From Prochilodus magdalenae (Eukaryota > Chordata > Actinopteri > Characiformes > Prochilodontidae): a stretch of 64,000 nucleotides of DNA. Made by a program: the position numbers and the translations under genes. The stretch is from contig JAMWET010005077.1 in assembly GCA_024036415.1 (NCBI GenBank), positions 964,501 through 1,028,500 of the forward strand. Direction: 5' to 3'. A model generated the notes under the pieces. The model saw only the letters and a program-made list of their open reading frames with translations. It had not been told where the DNA came from and ran no database searches. Every line of letters begins with the position of its first letter. Positions within the stretch are counted from its first letter, which is position 1. Below, piece by piece: positions 53,819-64,000 of the stretch.

Positions 53819-56800
53819 CTGTGCTATGAAATACAATACGGAAAAATACCTATACGGGTGTCTGCACCTCCAGCTCCTGAGAAAACCTGATATACAGTAA
53901 AGCATGCGCTGAAAAAGTTAAAGTACTGTATCCCAACTGAATTTAAAGGAGCTGTTATGGACTTTAAACTACCTGTATGTTGTGTACAGCTCATTATTAA
54001 TTTTCCAGCGAATAGTTATGTGGTAATCCACTTGTATAAAAATATTGAAATAAAAGAAAATAACTGAAATAAACCAAAATTCATTTTCATAACTGCAGTT
54101 CCAGAAATTGTTAAAAGCTATATAGAAAATGACACCCCGTAACAACTGTGCAGGACCTGCTAGACCACCGAAGCCATCGCTGAGAGATAAACAGTATAAT
54201 TTGCTCTCTTTGCGAGAGAAGAGAAACAAGCTTAACTCCTGCCTCAGATCTGAACAATCTGTTTTTCCACCCCACACTAAATAATAGGTCATTTTCACTT
54301 AAAGGAGCAATGTGTAAGATGATGCAACCCATCAAATTCATCTGTCAGACAATAGGGGGCAACATATCACGAGAACATGCACAGTCCCTCCTTCTCTGCC
54401 TTCAGTTCCTAACAGTCTAGAAGAAATGTATTGGGTTCAGCATAATCATCACTTCATCTCTTTCCTCGCTGAGATTGTCCCCATCAGTGGAACGCAGTTC
54501 CTTTATTTACTGATGAACATTGTGTCCTAATAAAAGCAAGCAGTGGATGTTACCTGCCAAGAACTTCAGTCACCATTACGTTTACTCTTCCTGTCATTGG
54601 CTAATTGCCATAAAATGACCTAACCAGGTGCAGGACCTTCAATATGTTTGACCAGATGTTAGAAAACACTGTCAGTGCAGCAGTGCTGCTTCCTCATTCG
54701 CACATGCTGGACTGATTCGTCTCAATTCTACAGTGACTCATTATCGCCTCTTAAGGTACAAGATGGTATTACCACAGAGGACAGGCTGAGGCTAGCTGGT
54801 TAGCATACTAACATCAGTAGATGTCTCCAGAATACAACACATCTATGATCTATGACAAAGCTGTCACATTCTGTTGATAACTTAAGTTCATTTTGTAATG
54901 TTTTAAACTGAAAACTTTACATACTGCTCCTTTAATGGCTGTTTTGACTGGAAGTTAAATGAAGGAGGGGGGGGGGGGTTGCATTGTTCTGTTCTTCATA
55001 AAATAAAAACATTTACATACCTTTAATTTTTTTTAAATTAAAGTACTATAAAGTACTACTAAAGTACTAAAGTACTGTACAGTTTGTTGATTTTTAAACA
55101 TTCTTGCATATTTCAGGAGTGGAGTCGTTATAAATGACTCATTACAATTCGCATACTTCCTCATTCATTATGTGGTTTACAGCCTTCATTGGAAAGCCCA
55201 CAGCAGGCAGGCAATGAGGTAATTAATGCCCTCCTCCAGACTTGAACCAGTTTCGTGTAGGGTGCACTGTGCCATTACCATACCAGCCTCACTGTGTTTC
55301 ACTGTTTCTTTGATAGTATGTTTCTCACAGTCATGTCTTTGTTATGAAAAGACATATTAGCTCAGAAAAACCATGGGAGGTTTGTAGGACCTCACTTGTC
55401 AGGCTGAATCAGAGCGACTACCTGAGACGTTTCCTTTGCCTCTCCATTTACGATGCAGATTGACTGACTAACATGGGCCTGTCAGGTCTTGTCGGGCTTC
55501 TCAGATGTATCCCTCATGCAGATCAGAACTGTGTCTTGCCTGCATGAAAATAACCGTCTGCAGCAACATGCACCCGTTGTTTGACTTGTGTGCTTGCCAA
55601 GAATAACAGACAGAAATCCAGGGAAACCGAGCGCTGCTCTGGTTTTCACTTTATGGAGTGCAGTGTTTCTGGAAGCAGCCCAGGCCTTTTTAATACTGTG
55701 TGGTTTGTACTACTGTTCAGTCTGTGGCTTAAGAGCAGGCCCAGTGATTTTGATCGTTACGTCACAACAGCAGCACACATCCAAGAAACTGGTGGAGGCT
55801 GTGCTCCTGCCAGCAAGGCCATAACTGAAATCCTCCCTTTGTGTTTTTCCCTTGGCAGGAGAGTTGAACAGCGCTTCCACATGTGCGACCGGATGGTGAT
55901 TTATTTCTTCATAGCTGCCTCTTATGCCCCCTGGTGAGTACATGTGGTACAGGCGCCTCTGTAGTCTTGCCTCCCCGAACAACCTGTTGCTATCTTATGG
56001 GATTACAATGGGGCGGTCGGTCACTGGAACGGGCAAATGAAGGATAGACTTCTGCATGCCCTGTGTTTGTTGTGGTGAGGTTGTGATTGATGTCTGTACT
56101 CTGTGCAGGTTGAATCTGAGGGAACTGGGCCCTTGGGCAGCCCACATGCGCTGGCTGGTGTGGATAATGGCCTGTGTGGGCTCCGCCTATGTCTTCTTTT
56201 TCCATGAAAAGTATGTTGTTCCTGTATAAAGGCACAGACGCATTAGTGATACAGGTCTTTGCAAAAGTTTGAAACATTCCCTAATGATGCGTTTGTTCTC
56301 TTCTAATTGAAATAAGGTAAACGCATCCTCGGCATGGAACTCACTTAAAGGGACACACGTTATATTATATTTATTTAATTGAGGTCAAAGGTCATAAATT
56401 GAGGTCGTAAAAGCCCATTAAATATTATGTGGCCATGTTTTAAGTTTTGACGTAGCTGAGTTTGCAGGTGTGTGGGAAGTGTACGGTCATACAGGTCTTA
56501 CAGCAGTCTACAGGAAATGCTCCTTAGAAGTGTGCCAGAGAAGGCATCTACCAAATCTGTCCCCAACTGTGCAATTCTACAATGGAAAATGTGGCCTACA
56601 TCCAGAAACCTAATTGAATCACATGTGATATTATTGCGGGTGGAGGTATTACACGATATTAGGAATGTTTCAGTCACAGAGTTTATGTTCCGTGAGCTTA
56701 TTTTAAACACACTGCTACAGAGTTTAATGGGCTTGGCACCGGATTTTAGACTTCTGTTTGAATCTTTTGTTTCTCTGTAGCCCATGGCTTTGCATGAGAA

Positions 56801-57320
56801 CATTTGCAGATACAATCTAAATCCCTCTTTCTTCCATCCTTTAGGAATAAGATACTGGACCTGCTTTGCTACACTGTCATGGGAGCTATACCTGCACTTG
56901 TCCTCCTGTCAATGGTAAGAGGGAATTTAAACCTTGGCCGTAAATGTAAGAGTAGCACACAGTAGCTTTGCAGTTACAGGACTAATAAAAGAATCCACTT
57001 CAGTAACTTTTCTGTAACCAGCATACAGACATGCACTCGGTTAAATCAACAACAGCATTGTACACATCCAGTGAGCATTATGGAAATGCTGTAGAGCCAT
57101 GCTTTCTGTCCCTTGTCAGCCTAACAGAGAGGGTGTTTTGGAGCTGTCTATGGGTGGAGTGTTCTACTGCCTGGGAGTGGTCTTCTTCAAGAGTGACGGC
57201 CTCATCCCCTTCGCCCATGCCATCTGGCATGTCTTTGTGGCCATCGGAGCCGCCATACACTACTACGCCATCTGGAGGTACCTGTATGCAACAGGGAGCC
57301 ACATGAAGACGTCCAGGTGA
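39567..57320 (+). CDS. mmd2: monocyte to macrophage differentiation factor 2 (PAQR10)
   Basis: This is a seven-transmembrane PAQR-family protein; MMD/MMD2 proteins are reported in Golgi/endosomal membranes and in Ras/ERK signalling. Exons: 39567-39595, 50410-50491, 52737-52897, 55859-55933, 56109-56210, 56845-56914, 57120-57320. Junctions are GT/AG and the frame closes at 239 aa. PAQR motifs are present: [10 protein letters not shown] (E..N...H), then STMFHTVS (S..FH), and [10 protein letters not shown] (H...H) near the C-terminus, with hydrophobic segments between. Text such as [20 protein letters not shown] is shared by MMD and MMD2; the leading KTKYGRF, the ILGSS segment and linkage to wipi2 and ap5z1 point to mmd2. 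Oddities: HGLW in place of the usual HAFW at the exon 2/3 junction, and a start region that looks frameshifted. Intron 1 is 10.8 kb. Confidence 0.96.
40244..40272. repeat. (TAA)n microsatellite
   Basis: About nine TAA units lie in mmd2 intron 1. Confidence 0.9.
40840..41010 (-). mobile_element. MITE copy related to 10527-10800
   Basis: It begins TCAAAGGGGAATTCCAAAG (a decayed TTAA end) and carries, in inverted orientation, the block TTTACATCAAAACACTCTGC and CCTGGTTCCAATCACTGT seen at 10660-10760. The opposite terminal repeat is not preserved. Confidence 0.5.
41050..41245 (+). repeat. fish interspersed repeat, copy 1
   Basis: The order CCTGGGTCTCAGGGCTTGAG, GTTCTCTAGCCTATT, CACACACTCACACTTACAGG, CAATTAAGTATCTCCAGTTTG, CACAGACATGGGGAGAACAT, GTAAACTTCACACTGACAGG is that of a very common fish repeat with the AGCCTATCCCAGC / GGGGAGAACATGCAAACTCCACAC consensus. 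Related copies lie at 42005-42185 and 51003-51125. Confidence 0.65.
42005..42185 (+). repeat. fish interspersed repeat, copy 2
   Basis: The 5' half of the same family: TTCACTCACTCATCTTCC, then GAGGGTGCTTGAGCCTATCC, CAGCATTCACTGGGCAGG, AACACCC and AGCCCATTGAAGGACAG. The GGGGAGAACAT 3' part is missing. Confidence 0.65.
42985..43545 (+). mobile_element. Tc1-like element, longest copy of the family
   Basis: It begins near AAAAAATAGCTGCACCCAGT and carries AGGAATCAACTGACAGGAATG. In the region 43349-43500 it encodes [20 protein letters not shown], then [16 protein letters not shown], close to the Tc1 transposase core. The end has [17 protein letters not shown] text interrupted by a SINE tail. Stops and frameshifts make it inactive. 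Confidence 0.65.
43549..43598 (-). repeat. SINE tail fragment inside Tc1 copy
   Basis: Reverse complemented, it reads TTAAGTCGCTCTGGATAAGG, then GCGTCTCCTAAATGCC and TTAAATGTAAATG, the conserved 3' tail of fish tRNA-SINEs. The tRNA-like head is absent. Confidence 0.75.
43656..49659 (+). other. middle of mmd2 intron 1
   Basis: No second gene was found in these 6 kb. A TTTAATATAGCACCTTTCATAC repeat end lies near 45468-45490. The segment 47750-48370 is GC-richer and less repetitive than its surroundings and could hold a regulatory element, but nothing in it is diagnostic. The remainder is AT-rich. Confidence 0.5.
49660..50060 (-). mobile_element. Tc1-like element remnant
   Basis: Minus-strand text from 50055 downward (AAAAGAATAGCTGCACAAAA, AACCAATCAACCAACAGG, GGATGGGCCTTATTGCTGTA) parallels the copy at 42985-43300. 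Positions 49742-49779 are a worn SINE tail within it, also on the minus strand. Confidence 0.6.
51003..51125 (+). repeat. fish interspersed repeat, copy 3
   Basis: TTCATTCATTTATACTCTCA, GCCACTTATACTTGTGGGT, TACTGGGGCCCATTTCAG, GGACAGGCCACTGAT: a short 5' portion of the same family as 41050-41245 and 42005-42185, in mmd2 intron 2. Confidence 0.6.
52326..52560 (+). mobile_element. DNA-transposon-like repeat (GCAAAAGTGTGGGCGCCCC)
   Basis: The start GTATGCAAAAGTGTGGGCGC, followed by CCCAGGTCAGATTACAG and GTTGATTTTCTGAGTAAAAA, matches the end of a non-autonomous element family common in fish (TGCAAAAGTTTGGGCACCCCTGGTCA). The other end was not located; superfamily unknown. Confidence 0.5.
53771..53816. 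repeat. (CA)n microsatellite
   Basis: Twenty-three AC units lie in mmd2 intron 3. It yields a spurious Cys-Val frame on the minus strand. Confidence 0.98.
54299..54935. mobile_element. TTAA-flanked MITE, 637 bp
   Basis: TTAA at 54299-54302 and 54932-54935. Terminal repeats are TTAAAGGAGCAATGTGTAAG on the left and, reverse complemented on the right, TTAAAGGAGCAGTATGTAAA, differing at three of 20 positions. No transposase. It is consistent with a piggyBac-type non-autonomous element. A poly-G run follows at 54966-54978. Confidence 0.7.
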
Positions 57321-59333
57321 CGGACCGAGGCCCTGGGGAACAGCGCTGGCTCTTCCTTATATTGGGTCTCAAACAGTATATTTAGGTTGCTGACTACCAG
57401 CCAGCTATTACATTTACAAAAGTAATTCTATATGGTCACAAGTTGCCTTTGCAGTTTTCCACAGAATTGTGTAGTTTTTGGACTGTAGCTGTTTTTGTAT
57501 AGGGCAAACTTTAGGTCCTTACTTTGCTGCAGGAAACTGAAGAAAAATATCAGTGTTTACAATGTAGCAAGTCACTGTTGCCAAAATATTGTGATTCTAA
57601 TTCCATTTCAGAGCACTTAAACAACTATTAATTAAGTCGTAGAGACAAGTCCGATTAGGATATCGAGCTATGCATTAAAACACTTTAATTTATTGAAATC
57701 CCATAAGAAATTTACATTATATAATTCCATTCTTTTTGCACTACACGCTGTACAGAACGCTGTTGTTACCTGCCAGTTTATTCCTGTTAAAGGGAAATTC
57801 TAGTGATTTTCAACTGTACATGTAAACAGTCAGTCAGAGTGGTTTAATGTGAAATACTCCATTCTAGAGAAATTCTGGGCGAGACGGAGGCTTCACTGTG
57901 GTAGTGATAAAAAGAGTTTTCATGCTAACAGGCATAGCGTGCAAAGCTTTTATAAAACTTGGTTACAAAAATGCTGACATTGTTTGAAAAATTTAAGTTT
58001 TGAGAAGATTTTTAGCCTTAACCATAAATACGTATTTTATTTTCCATTTATCAATAAGGCAAAATATTTGCCTGTTCAAGTTTTCCACCAATATACCACT
58101 CTCAAACTCCACATAAACCTCAAGTGTAGCTTCACTGGTGTTTTTGGTTAGTAAACAAATGGCTACATTTGTGAATTTAAAATGTTAAATGGACAGTTTC
58201 ATCAGTCATTTACATCTGTAAAAAGTCTAAGCAGTCTGTGGAATTCCTCTTTAAGCCCTCAATGGCCTTTTCTTTCGGATTCAACCAAAAGGTTAAAAAG
58301 TTTAAAAGCACCTGTACTGTAAACTACTGGGTAAAGCACTTTGAATATTAGCTGAGAAAATGTGCAATCCGAAGAACAATCTGATTTTGTGATGATTAAC
58401 ATGCAGGGAGGCTTATCAAAAATTCATAATCACAAACATTTCAAAAGCAGTGCCTGGCATTGAGCTACTTAGTATTGTGCTCGTCGCTTTTTCAGTGTTT
58501 TTACTGCTCAGAGAAGGGAGACATGGGACCAAACTGCAGCTCCCTTCACACTCCTGTATTATAGTTTGAAACAGGTTTGGAGTGACTGACCCTCGTTCAG
58601 CAAAATCTTCCAAAGTTTTTTCCTAAATTTATTCTTGGAAAAAGTTCTAAGAAAAGGTTTTACATCAGATTCACAACGTGTTCTTAAATCACAGACTTGT
58701 GCACACCTTTGTGTTTTTTGGATTGTAGAGACAAATCCCAAATCAGAAAACATTAGTGAATCTTCTTAAGAGCGGCTGATGAATGAGGGTCCATGACTCT
58801 ACATTCTAAACAATTTCCCAACTTGAATTGTAAAACTCATCATTTACAGAACCTTGTTTTATACGAGTGATGTTTTCCAATTTCTGGAGTGATACATTTT
58901 TATATATTTGAATGACGTGTCGCACAGATAATGTTTGTAATTCTTAAACATTGTGGCCCTGAATGTAAAAAAAAAAAAAAAAAAAAAATCTCCACAACAC
59001 TGGGACAATAAGTGAACATTAGACTGTATCAAAGGTGCTTCAATTGATTTTTTTTTTGGACTTTGTGCTGTTGCACAGTTTACCTTGCATGTAAAAATCA
59101 GGAGCTGTGTTAAATCAATACAGACACACTCACTTGACCTGCGGTGGGAATGTTTAATCAGTGTTTGATTAGAAGTTTCATGACTGCCCTCCAAAAAATC
59201 TAGTAAATGAATCTGATTGCGCTGGATTGTGGTTAGAAGTGCAGATGAGCTGAGTGCACAGTGGACATGATCAACATGTCTCCTGTGCACGCTCCCTTTG
59301 TCCAGCCTGAGGCACTGCGAGTTGGGCTGTGTT
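57321..59333 (+). other. mmd2 3' UTR and tail-to-tail spacer with ap5z1
   Basis: No coding sequence. It contains the MITE at 57787-58254 and an A-run at 58968-58988. No single polyadenylation signal for mmd2 stands out; the 3' ends of mmd2 and ap5z1 may lie close together here. Confidence 0.5.
57787..58254. mobile_element. TTAA-flanked MITE, 468 bp
   Basis: TTAA at 57787-57790 and 58251-58254. The left end is TTAAAGGGAAATTCTAG; the right end, reverse complemented, is TTAAAGAGGAATTCCACAG. Inner text (ACATGTAAACAGTCAGTCAG, AGTGGTTTAATGTGAAATAC) resembles the copy at 40840-41010 (ACATGTAAACAAAGACATGC, AGAGTGTTTTGATGTAAAGT). It lies in or near the mmd2 3' UTR. Confidence 0.65.
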
Positions 59334-62300
59334 CTATGCAGGTAGAAAGTTGGAGTGGTTGTGCAGAATGCCGCTGATGGCTCTCATGCGTTGGGGCAGA
59401 CCAGTGTTAGTGTCTCTGTGCCAGCGGGGGTTGTCTGCATGGGTCGATGGGCCCAATACAAACTGGGCCACATTGGGCAGCTTAAGCAGGTTGATGAGCT
59501 CATGGGCTCGAGTGATGATCTCCTCAGTGTCCTCCTCACTGAAGCAGACTGCTACGGGTCCACTGCGTGCGAAGGAACGCATCTTTGACAGCAAGAGCGA
59601 TGCCCTGAGACAAGCAGAGAGAGAATTCTGTTGCAATACAGGATGTTGAGAGATGATCTGACCTATAGTGCCTAAAGGGTTTAAATGTTCAGTGGAATAT
59701 TCGATGGTGACTGGTATTTTTCAATAAACATAAAACACTAAATAAATAAAAATGAATCAGGTGACACCAGCAACTCTGTCTGAGGTCTTCCTTGAGTAAG
59801 GCATGGCGTGTACCCACATATCTAAATGGCCAGACCAGGTCTGATCTAAATGACAAAGACCAGAGCTTAAACCTGAAGAGGATGATGTAAATAGGGCAGA
59901 CAAACTCGCACCTGATTGTCATCTAGTTGATTAAGTCCCTCCACTCTAATCATCTTTTATGCTAAACTGAATTATACAAGTTCAAAAATATTCTCAGAAC
60001 ACAGACATTTAACACTGTATCAGTTTGTTTAATACATTCATGAAAAAGTATATACAGTTGTGTGTTTATTAATTTACTTGGCCATTTTAATATTAAGACA
60101 ACAATGTCAAAAGTTATGCAGCAATTCTTAAATTTACCAGGTTCACAATCATTTTAGCCCCACTGTAGGTCTGGAAGGCACACATAAATGGTACGGGCAA
60201 ACAGTCTTACCGAGGGATGAGATCCTGACTGCGGGAGGCCAGTTTGGCCAGTGCAGTCATCAGCACAGTCAGGAGGCGTGGAGAATAGCACAGGGGGCTG
60301 GAAGACTGACGCACCTGCGTGATCTCAAATAGCACTGCCTCCAGCCCCTCAAAAAAAGAGGTGATCGTCTCCACAGTACAGCGAGGGTCATAGGACACCG
60401 ATAGGTACTCTCCTATAACCCACACCTGAGCATGTGCACATATATACACACTATTACCACTTTGAAGCAAACAAAGAATTGTGAAATACGCTGAATGGAA
60501 GAACAGGGCTTGATTTATCCTCACCACATGTGTGTAGAAGTCCTCTTTACTGTAGATGTTAGTAGTGGTGCTGGCAAAGTCCAGGAGCTCCTTGTACTGA
60601 TCCACAATCAGTGGTGGATGCAGCTTGCACAGGGTCTGTAGGTGCGTACTGAACACTCTACAGCAAAAGAAATCAGCAGAAATGACTGAAATTCAGCAGA
60701 ATTACAAACGCTGAGGCAAATCCAGAAACCAGCCACGAGAAGACGGACCTCTCATATTGTTAGTGAATTAACTGACCAACCTCTGCACTTCTTTGCTGAA
60801 GTTCTTAATGTTGAAAAGGAGGCTGCTTCTTTCCAACAGCACCAGCAGCAACTGATTTATCAGCTTCTCATCAGCCATCTAAGCACACACACAAGGAGAA
60901 AAGAGGACAACTAGCTGCATAGTATGGGCAGTATGAAGAGATCATTCTTGTGATACATTATCTGACCTTTTTTAGAATTTAGAACAGTTTTAAGTGAGTG
61001 AGTCACTACCTTGGTAGCACAGTGAATGTTGTGTTCTTGTCTAATACAACGTCAGCTTTTTAACAGAAACCCTTGTTTTCTCAGCTTACTACAACTGAAA
61101 AGCAATTTTCAATAAAATTCTGTGTTCTCCAAGAGTTCTCCAGCTACCATTAAGTCATCAGGGAGTAAAGCTTCACAAGAGCACAGGCATAAATAAATTG
61201 CCTGCAGTGTTGAACTGGTCTGGTTGTGAGAGGTTGGTCCTTATGAGGCCTCTGTGGTGGTTGTTACCTGAGTGACTGTGTTGAAGTAGATGTGCAGCAA
61301 TACAGGGACAATCTGGGCACAGCATACCACACGCGGACTTTCCACCATGCCATCCAAAGCCTCATGAAGTGTACTCAGCCTGTATAGAAGCAAATGGAGA
61401 ACAGCCCAAATAAATAAGCATGCAGCACAGAGTAGATAGAGGGCAGCCAAAAGCATCCACACAGAATGGTATATGGTCATATGCAGAGGTGTTATTAAAG
61501 AGGTAACAGGTCCCTTGGTGAAATCTGAATAGGAAAGCTTGTAATGCTCAACATGGTGTTTGTTCATGGACAAAGTCCAATCCTTTACAAATAAGAACCA
61601 ATCAGCCTTAATACGGTAATGTCAATCAAATTTTTCACAAGTGCTCACTGTGTTGGTTGTGTGCCTGTAAACACTCTCACAAGGATTTTAACCAAATTTC
61701 TAATGAATGCCATCTCTATTAGCAAAATTAACCGTAAACAAACAGACAGAAGTTAGCACAACTAATGTATACTATTCATTTATACTGGAATGTCTGAGGA
61801 CATAGCAAGGTGATAAACTCACAACACCACATGATATGAAGGCTTAACTGGCAGGAGGCTTTGTACACAATTAACAGGTAATAAATACTAAAGATATCAG
61901 TGTTTGATTCTTTAGGAACAGTTTTAATGCATTATGCAATGTCTGATATCAGCATGCTTTAAAAAGACTATTTGGTATAATTCAGAGATATAGAATAATT
62001 AGCAGAGGCTCTCGACTGGTGCAACCATCATTGGACATTGTTGTGAGATTGCAAGTTTAATCCTTGGTGTTAAGCTATTCAATGATGTTCAACTATTTAT
62101 GCAGTGGTGGAAAACGGACAACATAAGATTACATGAAAACATTTTAAAATACACATATTTAAAAATAATCATTTCATTTTATCCTAAAAATAAATGCATG
62201 TTTTATAAAATCTCATTGTAACTAGTGTTTCAAAAATTATGCAAATCAACACCAGCACTTTTATAACCCCAAAAACAGCAAACATCCTAATTAATAGGAA

Positions 62301-63683
62301 TTACCTATCAATGGTGTCCCCAGTCCCTGCTTCAGGTCTGAGGATGTACAGAAAGAGTCCCCTGTAAGAGGGCTGGCGAAAGGCATCCAGAGAAGAAGCG
62401 ATCTTGGTACCCTGCTGGTCCCACACAACACGATCTTGAGCTGGGTAACATGCTGACCTGCAAATTGAATGCTTTTAAGTTTTCTAAATGAACATCAACA
62501 AACAATTCAATTCTTCCTAACCCTAGTGCTCGAATATGTGCAACAGCAAGATAGTTATTTTACATTTTACTTCCTACAGAGTTCGCTTGAAATACTGTAA
62601 GAATATCAGTATCATGAACTAAATCAGTGGATTACCCCCCCCTTTTTAACAGGTTTCTGTTTGTAGTGTTAAGGTTTGTCAGGTTCAAATCCAATCCAAT
62701 CAAGCTAAACAAAATGCATCTGGGGAGCTTTTTCTTTCTTTCTTAGTAATTCAGCATGTCTATGCATGTTGCCAACCTGTGCTGCAGGTCCAGGGCAGCA
62801 GCCAGGCAGGGTAGATCCAGCAGTGAGTGGAATAGCTCAATCGCAGTCTCAGGCGCCAACAGAGAGGGCAACAGCTCCACATACTCAGAGATCAGACCTG
62901 GGCTATTCCATGCCAAGAACTAGAAAAAATTGAAAAATGAGTGTTGCCCAACACTACTTACAGTTCAAATTCTGCATCAGCTGTGTTTAGTGGAGGAGAC
63001 AGCTTACCTTGAGCAGGTTGGGGAAGCTGTGCCTGTAGACAGCCACTTTCTCCTGCAGGATGCTTACATTGTGGAGACAAAAGTGCACAAACTCATAGGC
63101 CAGCATAGGTTCATTAAAGAGCTCAGCTGGGAACCGGGCAAACAGCTGGCAGAAAACAGCCTCTGAATCCACAGCAGCCGTCTCACCTGAATACAGATAC
63201 AAGAATCATGGAACAGCAATAACGAGCTTCTCCTCCATGCTCCACTGGAACGTTTCAATACAGAGCATGTTGTATATACTGCATTTTGGACCATTACCAG
63301 TTTTCAGATCAATAATAGAGATGGTATAGAAAGATGATGTTTTTTTTTTTTTTTGTGACCACAGGAATGGCATCCCAAAACTCCAAAAATATACAAACTG
63401 GTTGTATGTAATGCTCCACATTAAAACAAATTGATACTGTCAAACCCCTTACTTACAATCAATTAATCAATCAACCAACCAATCAGTCAATCAAATCTCT
63501 TTAGGCTGCAGGACACTTACTGTGGTTGAGGTAAAACTGAGCAATGGGCAGCAAGGCTCGTGCAAAGGCCAGATCTGCACTCAGCCTCCCATACAGTGCC
63601 TTGATACAGGGGAAAGCACGATACACATAGGAGGCATCCTCATTACAGATGATGTCCATTATGGCCACTGCCTCAACAAGACA
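59334..63683 (-). CDS. ap5z1: AP-5 complex subunit zeta-1, 3' part (partial)
   Basis: This is the zeta subunit of the AP-5 adaptor, a late-endosome/lysosome trafficking complex linked to the spastic paraplegia proteins SPG11 and SPG15; human AP5Z1 is SPG48. Nine exons in the window, 5' to 3' on the minus strand: 63683-63521, 63186-63008, 62919-62777, 62457-62305, 61379-61268, 60878-60781, 60657-60525, 60425-60211, 59604-59334. They give 1467 bp in one frame, 488 aa plus TAG. Conserved text includes [38 protein letters not shown] and [14 protein letters not shown], ending NHSNFLPA. The human protein is about 807 aa, so roughly the first 320 residues lie beyond position 64000. The fold is alpha-solenoid and has no catalytic motif. 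The gene is convergent with mmd2. Confidence 0.97.
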
Positions 63684-64000
63684 CTGGAAAGACAAGGGAA
63701 AGCATCTTTGGCAAACGTATAACACATTACATCTTAATAATGATATATGTCACCGTGACATTAGGAGGAAGACACAATCAAATATAACACTATCAAATAA
63801 AACGACTAATCAGATAAACTCAATCTACATCACCACCCAGTGCATTCTAGTAGTTATTTGAGCTAGCTTATCATTTCTGAATGAACTCTTGAGTGTACTT
63901 CTTGGAAACACAAAGGAAATGACATTAACTCTTAATTAATTAATATTTTGTTCTCATCACATTAGGAATGTTATATTGGTTTGCGAATTATCGCAAAATA

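Noticed and set aside
53561..53905. Cys-Val repeat frame on the minus strand
   Set aside because: It is an artefact of the (CA)n microsatellite at 53771-53816.

Overview
This is a 64 kb piece of a vertebrate nuclear genome, almost certainly a teleost fish. The evidence is spliced genes with GT/AG introns, proteins that align along their length with vertebrate orthologues, and fish-type repeats: Tc1-like transposon remnants, TTAA-flanked MITEs, a tRNA-derived SINE with the fish tail ending TAAATGTAAATG, and long dinucleotide and minisatellite arrays. The repeat set looks otophysan (catfish or characin-like), but that is an impression and not a proof.

Layout. Positions 1-900 hold decayed Tc1 transposon sequence. 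Positions 1730-8263 hold scattered, broken exons of a sarcomeric myosin heavy chain tail, best explained as a dead myh16 because MYH16 lies just upstream of ARPC1A in the same orientation in mammals. After a repeat-rich gap come two tandem Arp2/3 subunit genes, arpc1a (CDS 14501-16786, +) and arpc1b (18353-25878, +). They have matching exon structures and only about 0.4 kb between the end of one and the start of the other. Then wipi2 (27973-33406, -) lies tail to tail with arpc1b. A repeat-rich intergenic stretch contains a 27-bp minisatellite and a clean Tc1/mariner-type MITE. mmd2 (39567-57320, +) follows with a 10.8 kb first intron. The 3' two thirds of ap5z1 (59334-63683, -) lies tail to tail with mmd2 and runs off the right edge.

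Biology. ARPC1A and ARPC1B are alternative WD40 subunits of the actin-nucleating Arp2/3 complex. WIPI2 is a PI3P-binding propeller that recruits the ATG16L1 machinery in autophagy. MMD2 is a seven-pass PAQR-family membrane protein. AP5Z1 is the zeta subunit of the late-endosomal AP-5 adaptor. They are housekeeping neighbours and not one pathway; the order reflects ancestral linkage. From what I recall of human chromosome 7, the myosin/ARPC1 block is at 7q22 and WIPI2-MMD2-AP5Z1 at 7p22.

Exons were assembled by hand from splice sites and reading frame. All four complete or partial CDS models close in frame (370, 369, 425 and 239 aa, plus 488 aa of AP5Z1). I saw no bacterial, viral or otherwise exotic system. 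The best leads are the myh16 pseudogene with identifiable lesions, an apparent one-base frameshift at the ancestral mmd2 start codon, a wipi2 uORF whose stop overlaps the main start, and a 31-bp block shared by the non-coding first exons of arpc1a and arpc1b.
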